From Rhynchopus sp. YZ270_cl-10 (Eukaryota; Euglenozoa; Diplonemea; Diplonemida; Diplonemidae): a stretch of DNA of 64,000 nucleotides. This document shows positions 50,776 to 60,885 of this stretch, one piece after another. The stretch covers positions 682,001-746,000 of the forward strand of contig OZ037898.1 in assembly GCA_964035575.1 (NCBI GenBank), in the 5' to 3' direction. A program made the position numbers and the translations under genes. The notes under the pieces were generated by a model, which was not told the DNA's origin, searched no databases, and saw only the letters and a program-made list of their open reading frames with translations. The first letter of the stretch is position 1; every line of letters begins with the position of its first letter.

Positions 50776-52227
50776 TAAGACTGCACACCTGCATTAGCAA
50801 CACACAAATGATTATTTAATCATTGCCCTTTGGCTCAAGGCACCTTTTGCCTTGTTCTTATTATTTACCGACCGCTTCTTTTGCGGCCTTGATAGACCAT
50901 GTGTTGTGGCCCACGTACAGCACTTTCGTGAGCGCACGCGTTCGTGTGTACTTTATTCTACACCTGCCACTGTCCCATTCCATTCCACTTCCCTCTTGTT
51001 AATTTTCCTTTTTGGTTTTCACAAATTTTCTATTAAAATGTTAGTTTCTGAAGTTGGTTCTGTTGGCTCTGCGTCTGCAGACTCCACCTGAGACTTCGAC
51101 TTCAGTGCTCTTGATTTTATTCCCCCTTATTTCCTTTTGCCTCTCAATTTCCTTGTCTTGACATATAGTCTCATTTCATTTGTTTTCGGTATCCACCTCC
51201 GCACGTGCACACTACAGTATAATAGACGACAAAACACAAACCAAAACCACCGTTTCCCGCATAGTTTCCCAACACTAGATACAGCGGGACACGATGCGCG
51301 CAGCAAGGGAACCAGAAGATACATTCCCGAGCCGCGCCTCTCTGTGTGTGTGTGTGTGTAATGTGTGTGAGAGTGTGTGGCCGAACCTTCCGCTCGCATG
51401 AGGGCTCGGTGGACACATGCCGAAGATACAAAAAAAAGTGAAACAAGATACATGCACAATCCAAGAAAGAAACCAAACCACAAACAAACAAAGCACCCCC
51501 TCTCCCTGTTGCCGACACTCTGTCTCATACCCTCCTTCCCATAATGAGTGTTATTGTTAAATGGGTAGGACGGGCCGGGCTGCCGTACCACTGTGACCTC
51601 TACAACGGAAACGTTATTCCCTCCACTTTCCAGAGGAAAACAGTATTCTCTGAGTGAAAAGATTTTGTGATATCCATGGTATCCTCTTTGTTGTTTTTCC
51701 TCGGTTACTTTCTGTTCAAACACCATTCCTCCGTGGGGTAACTACCGGTGTTTTCTCCAAGAAGAAAAATTGGTAAATTGGGCTGCTTGCCCGTAAGAGT
51801 GACCTCACCACAAATGGCGAGGAGTTCGGATATTTCAATTTCTGCATAAATAGGTTTCAGGCCGTCTAGCACGCACTCCCCTCCCAGTCTCAGTATCCCG
51901 CCTACCAGTGGCAAGATCTTTTTTAAAAGGAGGCGGGGAACTTGGTTGCTTGTAGGGATAATGGGACAAGTTGCCTACCTTGGTGCCGAGGTGCTCCTGC
52001 GAAGTCTGTAGAGGTGAGCTGTTGATAACTATTCCTTTTTTATTGGATGTGTACACGAGAGGCACATTCATCTTACAAATTTTTAAAACGTAATTTCCCC
52101 ACACCCCACAGGACACCGTGCGAAAAGCATACTACACTTAACACAAAAGCACGATCCACACTATTTAAAGCGCCCCCCCTTCCTCCCCATCTTTGGTGTC
52201 CCTTCACTGGGCCTACCCATCTCAACA
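50776..52227. other. 3' flank shared with LPMO copy 3, then spacer
   Basis: Bases 50776 to about 51530 are nearly identical to 63331-64000, showing a recent segmental duplication. It includes a CCCGC/GCGGG hairpin near 51256-51289. The remainder holds an A2 stem-loop (52045-52076) and the leader of the next gene. Confidence 0.75.
52045..52076 (+). repeat. Stem-loop family A2
   Basis: GGATGTGTAC, loop ACGAGAG, GCACATTCATCTTAC. Confidence 0.78.
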
Positions 52228-54437
52228 ATGATGCAACGCACTGCTGTGTTGCTGGCGGTGCTGTCGCTGTGCCGTGGACAGGGGGGCGAGGAGGAAGGTC
52301 AAAAGTGTCCGGTGGACTTCCAGATTTTTGGAAACTACACCTGCCATGGGCTGACGGAGTGGTATAAAAAGAGCTCTGCAGGGGAGTTGGTGTATAGTAC
52401 TGTTACTGCTACTTCATCGGAGAACTGCGATTCACAGATTGTAACGTGCAATATCTTTCATACACTTCATGGACACACGACGGTCACAGATATTTACAAT
52501 CGTTCCACCCTTTGCGACACAGGGCTGGTTGTGACCCAACGCTACGACATCAAGATGTACAACGAATCGTCCCAGGAGAACTCCTCCTTCCGGGTCGCGC
52601 AGACGACAGCCTTCCCTTACTCAGGGCGGGTCCCGCATACGACTCCGCTGGGTTTGGTCACTGACGCACCGCAGGAATACCTGCGGGTGCAAATGCGCGG
52701 AGGAGAGTTGAACCGCGAGAGTGGGACACTAAAAGGATTCTTCGCAATGTTTGAGCTCTCGACAGACGCGGAGCTGTTGTTCCAGGAGTGGATGCTGCTG
52801 AGCTATGAGAAGTATTCATGCAACCGGGGGTGGTTGCATGCAGGGTACACCTTGTATCATGATACACAGTGTTTGGTCAAATCGGACTATGTGGATATCA
52901 TTCGTCCGGATGGTTTTTGTTACTTTGCGTCAAAGCAGCCTGTTGCCGGAGACCTGACACAGCCAGGTGGTCTCGGCATTGCGGCCCTCTGTGAAGACGG
53001 ACGGCTCTACTTCTCCAACCTCTTCCCCTCCATCAGCAGCTGCGCAGCTAACATCTCAAGCACATTCCAGCTCAAGCGCGAGGCCTCCTCCATCTCCTAC
53101 GACCACCGTGGGGTGTGTCTCACAGACAACGTCACCTCCATCAAATTCGACGCAGACACATGCCAGAAGGAGCAGAACCGTATGGAAAAACAAAACCATT
53201 TGAAATCAAACCAAAACATCTTCCTCACAGAATGCGTCTGGAAAAAGGGTAAGGTAGGCGGTACGCGCTATAACATTGGAACAAACGTATGCATTGTTTT
53301 GAACCCCATTTTTTTGAAGCGTCAACGCATCAAACAACCACAAGGGGAGGGAACGACACAATGACACTTTTTTCGCATGCTGGTGGCAAATGAAATGCGA
53401 GACGCGGAGTTTCATCTATATTTATTGGTGACTAAAACACGAGAGGCTTAGGGTCAATCTTTATACACTTTTCTTTCTTTCTAAGCCGACGAAGCATTTT
53501 ACTTTTCTTTTCTACGTTTTTGCAAAACACACACCATAAAGATGGGAACATTTTTTGTTGATCCCTCACCATATACTGTCATTTATTGCACATGATGAAA
53601 ATACTGTTTACCAACATCAAAACACCACAACAGCTAACCATGGAGGAATGCTACAACAGCTACGTCACCGCCGGCTTTACTCAAGCACCCTGCGGGATTG
53701 CTTGGAGCGAAAGCGGCGTAGGCTCCCCTACTACCCGGTGCTTCTATTTGGCAGACTCTTGCGTAGCCGAGGTAGACTCCACAGAGCTCAACACCGGAGG
53801 CGCCGAATGGACCTGCATCCTCCGCTCTGCCGCATCACCTATCGAGAAGGCCTCGCAGAACAACCTGGTTCTGGAGGTGCTCATCGTTGTATTGGGGGTA
53901 TGCTGTGTGGTCTTCGTTGCAGTGCTGTTGCGGGTGATTTGTCAGTATCAGAGAAGGTTGAGAATGCGGCCGGACCGTGGTGTGCATGATGTTGATAGTG
54001 GAAGGACGGATGGAGTGGTCCATGGGGTTCCAGTTCCGACGGAACGTCAGTTGGAGCATGATGAGGATGATGATGATGCATGCAGCGCTGGGCCCACCCC
54101 AGATGCAGCGACACCCCCAGAGGATACAGAACGCAACGTCGCGTCGTCCTCCTCTGCATCGCCACAGACCTTCCACCCAGACCCCAATGTCACCGCGAAC
54201 CCTCTGCAAAACCTTGCGTCTCCACAAGGTGCAGTGCAGGAGCGACCCTCCAGACGTTCCCTTGCAGCGCCGTCCTCAGACCCGCAGAGTGATGGAGAAA
54301 GGGAGGAGAGGGGGGGGGAGGAGGAGGAGCAGGGCAGGGAAAGAGAGGTGGTGGAGGAGGAGGAAGTCAGGGTGAACGTCGAGAGTGACGCGGAAGGGGT
54401 GGAGACCGATGAGGAGGTGAGGGTCGGGGTGGCGTAG
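52228..54437 (+). CDS. Single-pass type I membrane glycoprotein, unknown function (two exons)
   Basis: Exons are 52228-53286 and 53634-54437, phase 0 (donor GTATGC, acceptor CAACAG), giving 620 residues. A signal peptide covers about 1-18 (TAVLLAVLSLCRGQG). The ectodomain to about 430 is Cys-rich with many N-glycosylation sites (NYT, NRS, NES, NSS, NIS, NVT), so it should be lumenal or extracellular. A clear membrane span lies at about 431-455 (LVLEVLIVVLGVCCVVFVAV), followed by a basic stop-transfer CQYQRRLRMR. The cytoplasmic tail of ~160 residues is Ser/Pro-rich and then very acidic. I recognise no ectodomain family. It sits among LPMO genes, so a surface sensor or adhesin is conceivable, but nothing in the sequence proves it. 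The intron contains a good A1 stem-loop (53426-53474). Confidence 0.8.
53426..53474 (+). repeat. Stem-loop family A1
   Basis: TTGGTGACTAAAAC, ACGAGAG, GCTTAGGGTCAATC. In the intron of the membrane glycoprotein gene. Confidence 0.78.
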
Positions 54438-54585
54438 TGAAGTGGGGGGGTGGTGGTGGTGGTGTGGCTGCGTGAGTGGTTATTTTTTAAAATTTAAGAG
54501 GGTGTGTTTTGAAATGAGTTGATCGTAGTAGTCAGTACAACTCCCCAAAGCACATCACTCCTGTTTTTTTGGTCATGTACCAAAG

Positions 54586-54615
54586 GTACACTGTTCACGA
54601 GAGTGCTTTGTATTT
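54586..54615 (+). repeat. Stem-loop family A3
   Basis: GTACACTGTTC, loop ACGAGAG, TGCTTTGTATTTCAAG. A partial B unit follows at 54631-54680. Confidence 0.77.
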
Positions 54616-54795
54616 CAAGTCAACTTTTTTTGGGAGTGTCAGTGGCCCTACGTCCCAGAGGCGTTTTTGCACTAAACTTTATTTTTGTCTGGGAAATCAT
54701 CATGTTAAAAGGTGGTTGTGTTTTCCATGTGACATACGAGGGAAAGAGCGTCATATGTGAGGACATAATCTTTTTTCTTTTCTTTCAATTTTTCG

Positions 54796-54832
54796 TTGGT
54801 GACTAAGCACGAGAGGCTTAGGTTCATCTTAC
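54796..54832 (+). repeat. Stem-loop family A1
   Basis: TTGGTGACTAAGC, loop ACGAGAG, GCTTAGGTTCATCTTAC. Consensus-like in the loop and 3' half. Confidence 0.83.
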
Positions 54833-55007
54833 AAACTTTTCTTTTTTTCTTTTGATTGATGTGGGGGGTTTTTTTAGCGTAGTGTAGCTTTCCGTTATTA
54901 CCTTTTTTCATTTTATGTTTTGAAAGGGATGGAAGAGTGTGCGAAAATATTCATCTGTAAAAAAAAAGCAAAACAAAAAATCTGAATTAAATCTGGTCTT
55001 CTTTGAG

Positions 55008-55062
55008 CGGGGTTCGATAACCCCGCAGAGTGTTCCCCAGAAGCGTTGTGTATCCATCAACG
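55008..55062 (+). repeat. Stem-loop family B
   Basis: GCGGGGTTCGATAACCCCGC is a strong hairpin, then AGAGTGTTCCCCAGAAGCG and CATCAACGTTACTT. The TTCGATA loop resembles a tRNA T-arm, but no tRNA body is present. Confidence 0.75.
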
Positions 55063-55292
55063 TTACTTCTTTACAAAGATAGTCTTAACTGTCCACTTTA
55101 ATAGGGGGGGCAAAATGTTCCCCCTCTTCTCCCCCCCCCCCCCTTTTTCCCCTTAGTTGGAGAACTTCACATAGGATGCTATGTTCTAATGGTATTGCCT
55201 TCACATATTTTTTATTCTCGAGTATCTCTCTCTCTCTCTCTGTGTGCACTCACTATCGAAAGCCACCATGCGCGTATTTTCTTTTTAAAAGC

Positions 55293-55360
55293 AAGGGTAC
55301 ATTTTTCGCACCCTCTTTGCTTTCTTTTCGTTTCGTTAAGAAAAGAAAGTATATGAAATA
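55293..55360 (+). repeat. Stem-loop family F, divergent stem
   Basis: GGGTACATTTTTCGCACCCT, then CTTTCTTTTC/GAAAAGAAAG stem and TATATGAAATA. The frame is shared with 37918 but the second stem is entirely different. Confidence 0.75.
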
Positions 55361-55580
55361 ATAAAAAATTGTACACTGTTCCATTTTGCTCTTTTTTTCT
55401 TTTCTCACCCCTTCCGTAATATTCGTTCCTTCCCCCGTTTTATAAACAAAACAAGAGCGCAAAGCAAATAACAAAATAACAAAAATAACAAAAAAAAAAA
55501 AAAACCTAAAAAGTTTGACTTCGTATTGTGTGCTTGACACGAGAGGACACATTTCGTTCTATTCAAGAATTTCTCTGATA

Positions 55581-55610
55581 AGTACACTGTCACGCTAGGC
55601 GCTTTGTATT
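55581..55610 (+). repeat. Stem-loop family A3, variant loop
   Basis: GTACACTGTC, loop ACGCTAG, GCGCTTTGTATTCCGAG. Confidence 0.7.
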
Positions 55611-56638
55611 CCGAGTCAATTTAAGGTGACTACACACCGAGAACAAAACATTAAGTAATCTAATCAGACTTCACACCGAGATGCTTCGAGTACTGAATAT
55701 TTGTGTTTTCCCCCCCTTTAGGTACGCCCGTAAATCGGGTTTTTATTTTTCTTCTGCTTTCATCCGGATTGCTGGCAGTACGTCGGTCAGTCGGAGGTGA
55801 CTGCATCAACAACTACAGTTTTCCAACCCCCTTCCGAATTCCCAACTACTCTGTGTTTCTGATTCTATAATCACAATACCCCCCCATTTTGCAGAGGGTG
55901 ATCTTTTTGTTTTCGAACCCCTCTTTTTTTTGAACGATCTGTGTGTACGTGCCCCCCTCTCTTCCCCCCTCATGCTTCTAGACATCGGGGAAACAAAAAA
56001 GCCTTTGTGTGTGATAACAATACGATCTCAAAAAAACAAAAATAAATTACCCCTGTTCTATGCCAATGGACCCCACTAGGCATACCTAGAAGGCGGATTT
56101 CGTGTTCGCCCTACATTCGGATCCAATATAGGGCGAATATGGTCCAAGAATTTTGGGATCAGTGTGGCTGCAAGAAGACAAAAAAAAAAAAAAAAAACGC
56201 ATCCTGACAAAGTCTTGACCTATTGACCTATCTTTTTTGGACTCAGCCATGAATTAGTGGAGAAAAAATCTGGGGTTTGATGTGACCTACATAGTGTCAA
56301 ATGTGCCTGTATGTGCAGAGGTGTTTTTTGCACTGTATGTACTTCATTTATCTTCCCCCTTTTTTTGTGACTAAGCGAGGGACTAGTATTATGTTACAAA
56401 AAAATCTTTTTTCTTTTTGAACACCCGCAGCTGTTTTAGGCACTGTGGGAGAGCGTTGTGTGTGGAGAGAGAAGGGGGTTCTAAGTCCCTCCCGCGTACA
56501 ACGTCGTTGTGTGAACAATGAAACCCCCTTAGTGTGTTACCCCCCTTTTTTTCTTCTTTTTTTTACAATTCTGCCCTCCCTTCTAGCATCCACTCTGTGC
56601 ATGACCCGCACCGATATCGTGTTTTTTTTTTAAAAGAT

Positions 56639-56703
56639 GTGCACAGTACATTTAGTGCACCCTATTATACCTTCTATTCAGTAGAATAGTTAGTATATGA
56701 AAC
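56639..56703 (+). repeat. Stem-loop family F, divergent
   Basis: GTGCACAGTACATTTAGTGC, ACCCT, then CTTCTATTC/GTAGAATAG-like pairing and TAGTATATGAAAC. Confidence 0.6.
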
Positions 56704-56992
56704 AATTTAAAGATGTGCACAGCACAAATCTTAACCGAACTTTTCTTCAAAAATGGCGGTGAATTTTTTCTGCACAGTTCTCTTTTTAGCAAAGTTCCTC
56801 CGAAGTGCACTCCTCTACACGACGCGTGTGGTGTCATCATTGCAAGCCAACGATGAACAGTGAAACTACAAGTCAATTTATTTACTTCCACCGTCGTGTA
56901 GGAGGAAGAGGGGAGCGATACCCCTTTTTTAAGGGATGTCCATCTAATCACACCCATCTCTTTTGGTGGGGCATTTTATACATAAAAAAACT

Positions 56993-57140
56993 GGTGTGTT
57001 CCGGGGTATCGGAAAATACAAATTTTCACAAATTTTCACAACATAATATTTGCCATTTTTTTTGTGAAGATTTGTGAAGATTTGTGAAGAGTTGTGAATT
57101 GAAATGAAAATTTGTATTTTCCGATACCCCGGAACACACC
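56993..57140. mobile_element. Foldback element with ~36-bp perfect inverted arms
   Basis: The arms run from GGTGTGTTCCGGGGTATCGG to its exact inverse ending at 57140. The loop has short direct repeats of TTTTCACAAA and TTTGTGAAGA, themselves mutually complementary. No coding capacity. No clear target duplication. Confidence 0.75.
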
Positions 57141-57555
57141 AAAAACCCTTTTAAAAAAAAACACATAACTACTCCCTCTCTCTCTCCCCCTATTTACAAT
57201 AACGAAAAGAAAAAAATCCTCTTTTTTTCCCCTGACCAGTAGTCGTATCTCAAAACTTCCCACGCCCCATTGCCAGTTGCAGATTTATTTATTTTCCGTT
57301 CACTTTTTTTTTTTTGGGGAATCAAGGATTCGAAGCAAATGTATGTTTCTCCTCCCCTTTTTGATGTGCGCGCCATGAAGCGCGTTCATCTGTCAACATA
57401 CGTTTTTATTTTATGCCACAGCTGTGTGTGTTTATTTTCATTTTTTTTTTGGCCGTTTTTTTTAAAGACACGTTTTCAGAGTCTAGGGGTGTGCTTCGTT
57501 ACGATTTTGTGTGTACGCGATGCAACATTCGTTTTTTTTTTTTTCAATGTTTCTA

Positions 57556-57592
57556 TAGGTGACTAAGCACGAGAGGCTTATGATCATCTTCT
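57556..57592 (+). repeat. Stem-loop family A1
   Basis: TAGGTGACTAAGC, loop ACGAGAG, GCTTATGATCATCTTCT. Confidence 0.82.
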
Positions 57593-58042
57593 AAACTTTT
57601 CTTTGTTTTGTTCTGTGCTAATGTACGTCGGGCGGAAGGTCCGGTGTGAACACACCCCTAGATGTGTGCACGTCACATCTTTTACGTTTTTTTTTCGTTT
57701 TGTGAAGTGATTTTTGGCGGTGAGGGTTTTTTGTGTTTTTCTCTTCCTCACCCACGAAGAGACACAAACGACGCTTCGGTTCGCATATACCATGTGCATC
57801 AGTAAGGGAGGGTATGTGGAACACAATTTAAAAAGAAAAATTATTCGTGGTACTGTACCCGGTTATGCAGAGTGGAGTGGTGTCTTGACACCTTCAGCGC
57901 AAGGGCGAGTCTGGCATGGAGACTATTCAAACAAGAAGAAAAAAAGTGGGAATGTTTTTTGGTTCAAGGCTCCGTTGCACACAACGTATCCCACACCACA
58001 CACACACAGAGCATTTATATCTACACTACTCAACAAACAACA

Positions 58043-58792
58043 ATGATGTCAAAGGCAGGACTCGCAATGGCCGCAGCCTTCGTGGCTCTGGCTCAAGGTG
58101 CACCCTCTTCAGGAACAGTGGAGCTGCTGGAGGGACCTGAAGTGAACGGTGTGCGGACGAACGCCCCTGGGCTGCACGTGACCCTGCTGTCGTCTGGGGT
58201 GGACGCGTGGCCGAACCTTGACGGGTCGACGCTGCGCGATGTGCCACCGTTCATGCGCCTCATGCCAACGACGCTGGCGAACTGGAGAATGAAGTCCGGG
58301 ACAACTGTGAAGTTCTCATGCCCGAACGAGCCTTCCCTGATTGATGTGTGCGACGCATGGGTGTTCTTCTACAGCTGCCCGCAGAGCTGTGTGACGAAGT
58401 ACCAGGGCGGTCTGCAGGGCCAGCTTGCGGCACTTCCCGGCTGGGAGAGGACACAGTGCGCACCTTCCTTCTGGACGAACGCACCCGGGATGACCTTCGT
58501 GCACCCGATGGGAAGCTTCAGAATGCAGCTGGCACCCGGCCAGTCGACTGAGTTTGACCTTCAGGACGACGCAGAGTTCCTTGGCTTCGGGATTGACTCG
58601 AACGGAGAGGACTGCACGAAGCACATGGACGAGAACTCCTGCCCTGTTGCGGGAGGACGCTGCAGGTGGGAGTCGGGTGCGTGCGTGAACCAGTCCTGCA
58701 AGGGCCGCTTCGGACCCCCGCCACCGTGCCGTGAGTGCCCCTGGGAGGGAGTTGTGCGCGTTGCTCGCCCTGCCTCGGACGGTCCGTTCTAA
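58043..58792 (+). CDS. Secreted Cys-rich protein, unknown function
   Basis: 249 residues from ATG 58043; a second ATG follows immediately. MMSKAGLAMAAAFVALAQG is a clear signal peptide, and the rest has no membrane span, so the protein is probably secreted. The body has a conserved-looking core (GTTVKFSCPN, DAWVFFYSCPQSCVTKYQGG, GWERTQCAPSFWTNAPGMTF) with paired Cys residues. A small C-terminal Cys cluster (EDCTKHMDENSCPVAGGRCR ... CVNQSC) resembles a plexin/PSI-like knot. I do not recognise the family. It lies between LPMO copies 1 and 2 and shares their high GC and secretory character, so a role in the same extracellular degradation or binding programme is an inference. Confidence 0.8.
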   Translation: MMSKAGLAMAAAFVALAQGAPSSGTVELLEGPEVNGVRTNAPGLHVTLLSSGVDAWPNLDGSTLRDVPPFMRLMPTTLANWRMKSGTTVKFSCPNEPSLIDVCDAWVFFYSCPQSCVTKYQGGLQGQLAALPGWERTQCAPSFWTNAPGMTFVHPMGSFRMQLAPGQSTEFDLQDDAEFLGFGIDSNGEDCTKHMDENSCPVAGGRCRWESGACVNQSCKGRFGPPPPCRECPWEGVVRVARPASDGPF

Positions 58793-59871
58793 GTTGCGTG
58801 ACAGGAGACAAAGCCACACGCCTGCAAAAGGACGTCAGAAACAAACAAACGAAACGAAACAACCAAATCAATATCCCCACCCACGCTTGCGTCACTTCAC
58901 CACTGGCAGCACAGGAGTGCTTGCAGGGCCTCCTTGTGTGTGCTGCGCGTGTTTGTGAAGCAGGCTCTTCTTCCACTATATGAAACTGCAAATCCACAGC
59001 GAGCGCACATCGATCACATGCTCCGTGGAACATATCAAAGCAGTCCCCATATTACTTTTTTACTTTTATCTTTTTGAGCTCTTTGCCGGATCATTTTTCA
59101 TTTTTCTTTTTCATTTTCACTTCCCGTTCGCACTACACGTGTGACTTCTCAACACACCCGAAGGTGCAGAAGCTACCCAGGCAAAGCAATCGCACCTGAC
59201 CCTCTTTTGCACCTTCGTTTTTCTTATCTTTTTGTTGCTCTTTTGCTTCTCCGTCCACGTCAGGCCTGTCTTGTCTGTTGGATGGCTGGGGTTTGTCTTT
59301 GCGAGCTGAGTGCGCTCCTTGCGTGTTCAGCCTCTGGACAAAGAGAAATTTGTTAATTTTTCATTGTGACTCACAAGTTTTTGAACTTGGTACACACCAC
59401 AAGGCATTTCCCCCCTTGTGTTTTCCTTTTCCTTTTCCTTTCTTCATTTTAGCAAAGACCTCTGTCTTTTCCTTTCTTGACAAGATGTGTCCCTTCATAT
59501 GAGTTACAGGATGCCCCCTGCCGACGCCTTCTTCTTGCAACTATGTGTGTGTGCACGCCCCCAGACAGGTGGGTGTTGCGCACACACCTCTTTTTGCTCT
59601 TTTGCCTCAACGACAAAAGAGAAGATGTACGGTGGGAGACATGCAGTGACAGAAGGCATGCACACAAACAATATCAAACCAAATGCAAACCAAATACAAA
59701 ACAACATGCTTTCCCCTATTTTCTTATAGTACCCATTGCCAGCCCACTAATCTCTCTTAATACAAACACACACAGGGTTATTCTCACACACAAGACAACT
59801 AACGAAAGCAGACACATATCGTATACTTACAGAAGAGCTTTGTGCCTCCGTTCTTGCCAGCCTTGTACACG
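58793..59871. other. Gene-free spacer
   Basis: Pyrimidine-rich and less T-homopolymeric than the spacers before 50 kb. No coding frame and no recognised stem-loop family. The last ~120 bp resemble the leaders of the other LPMO copies (ACACACAGGGTTATT). Confidence 0.5.
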
Positions 59872-60885
59872 ATGGTGACCAGGATGCTGCTGCTGGCATG
59901 TGTTGCTGTGTCGGTGTCCGGACACGGGTACGTGGAGTCGCCGCCGTCACGCGGGTTTGGCTGCAAGACTGGGCTGAACTCCGGGTGCGGGTCTGTGCAG
60001 TACGAGCCGCAGAGCGTGGAGGGTCCTGACGGGTGGCCTTCGGGAGGCCCTGCGGACGGGACACTGGCGGCTGCGGGACGTGCAAACTTTGGGGAGCTGA
60101 ATGCTCAGACGCCGACACGTTGGGGGAAGACTGCGATTGCGGGCGGTGTGCACGTGTTCACGTGGCAGTTCTCTGCAGCGCACGTGACGCGCGACTTCAG
60201 GTACTACATCACACGTGTGGGGTGGGACGAGAACGCGCCGCTGGGGACGTCGTCGTTTGACACAACGCCGTTCTGTGTGGTGGACGGGGGGATGGTGATG
60301 CCTGCAAACCCTTCGAGCCACAGCTGCACGGTGCCCACACGCTCGGGGTACCACGTTGTGCTCGCTGTGTGGGATGTGGGTGACACCCCTGCAAGCTTCT
60401 ACAACGCGATTGACGTGACGATTGGTGGTGCGGGCCCGACTCCCCCTGTCCCTGTGCCACCACCGACGCCAACTATGCCTGTGCCCACACCACCGACACC
60501 ACCGACACCAACTGTGCCTGTGCCCACACCTCCGTCGGGTGGATGCTCGGGTGGTGCGGGGGTGGCTCTGTGGGGCAACTGCAGGGCTGCGCCGCACTGC
60601 TGTGCGTCGGGGTCGACGTGCTACGAGCAGAGCGACTGTTTCGCACAGTGCAAGCCGTCGTGCTCCACAGCAGATGGGTGGACGTGCCGTGTGCTCGGAG
60701 CGGACGCAGGACCGACGCCTCCCACACCCCCGACACCAACAGCGCCTGTGCCCGTGCCAACACCACCGACAAGTGGATGCAGTGCAGCGATCCCTGCGTG
60801 GGGTCCATGTCTGGGGAAGGAACACTGCTGCGCTGCAGGGCTGCAGTGCACAGGGACGCAGTGGTGGAAGTCGTGCAAACAGTAA
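59872..60885 (+). CDS. AA10 lytic polysaccharide monooxygenase with two CBM1-like modules, copy 2
   Basis: 337 residues. A 17-residue signal peptide (MVTRMLLLACVAVSVSG) leaves His18 as the N-terminal copper ligand. The second brace His is in FSAAHVTRDFRYY. The catalytic domain is the most divergent of the three (VHVFTWQFSAAHV, GWDENAPL, GGMVMPANPS) but keeps every expected AA10 motif, including SGYHVVLAVWDV and SFYNAIDV. Linkers are longer Pro/Thr repeats (PPTPPTPTVPVPTPP). The first CBM1-like module is nearly identical to copy 1; the second differs (SAAIPAWGPCLGKEHCC, QWWKSCKQ). Its better W-G-C spacing in AWGPC is closer to canonical CBM1. The different linker and second module suggest altered substrate binding. 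Its 3' flank is diverged from the flanks of copies 1 and 3, so this duplication is older. Confidence 0.93.
   Translation: MVTRMLLLACVAVSVSGHGYVESPPSRGFGCKTGLNSGCGSVQYEPQSVEGPDGWPSGGPADGTLAAAGRANFGELNAQTPTRWGKTAIAGGVHVFTWQFSAAHVTRDFRYYITRVGWDENAPLGTSSFDTTPFCVVDGGMVMPANPSSHSCTVPTRSGYHVVLAVWDVGDTPASFYNAIDVTIGGAGPTPPVPVPPPTPTMPVPTPPTPPTPTVPVPTPPSGGCSGGAGVALWGNCRAAPHCCASGSTCYEQSDCFAQCKPSCSTADGWTCRVLGADAGPTPPTPPTPTAPVPVPTPPTSGCSAAIPAWGPCLGKEHCCAAGLQCTGTQWWKSCKQ

Larger units (their letters stand above)
54438..58042. other. 3.6-kb gene-free region rich in stem-loops
   Basis: Contains elements of families A1, A3, B and F, a 148-bp foldback (56993-57140), a CT tract near 55226-55241 and A/T homopolymers. 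Open frames here are low complexity. The final ~170 bp before 58043 are an open leader of the next gene. Confidence 0.6.

Noticed and set aside
55008-55062. Possible tRNA gene because of the GGTTCGATAACC arm
   Set aside because: No acceptor, D or anticodon arms can be placed around it, and the segment matches a dispersed two-hairpin repeat.
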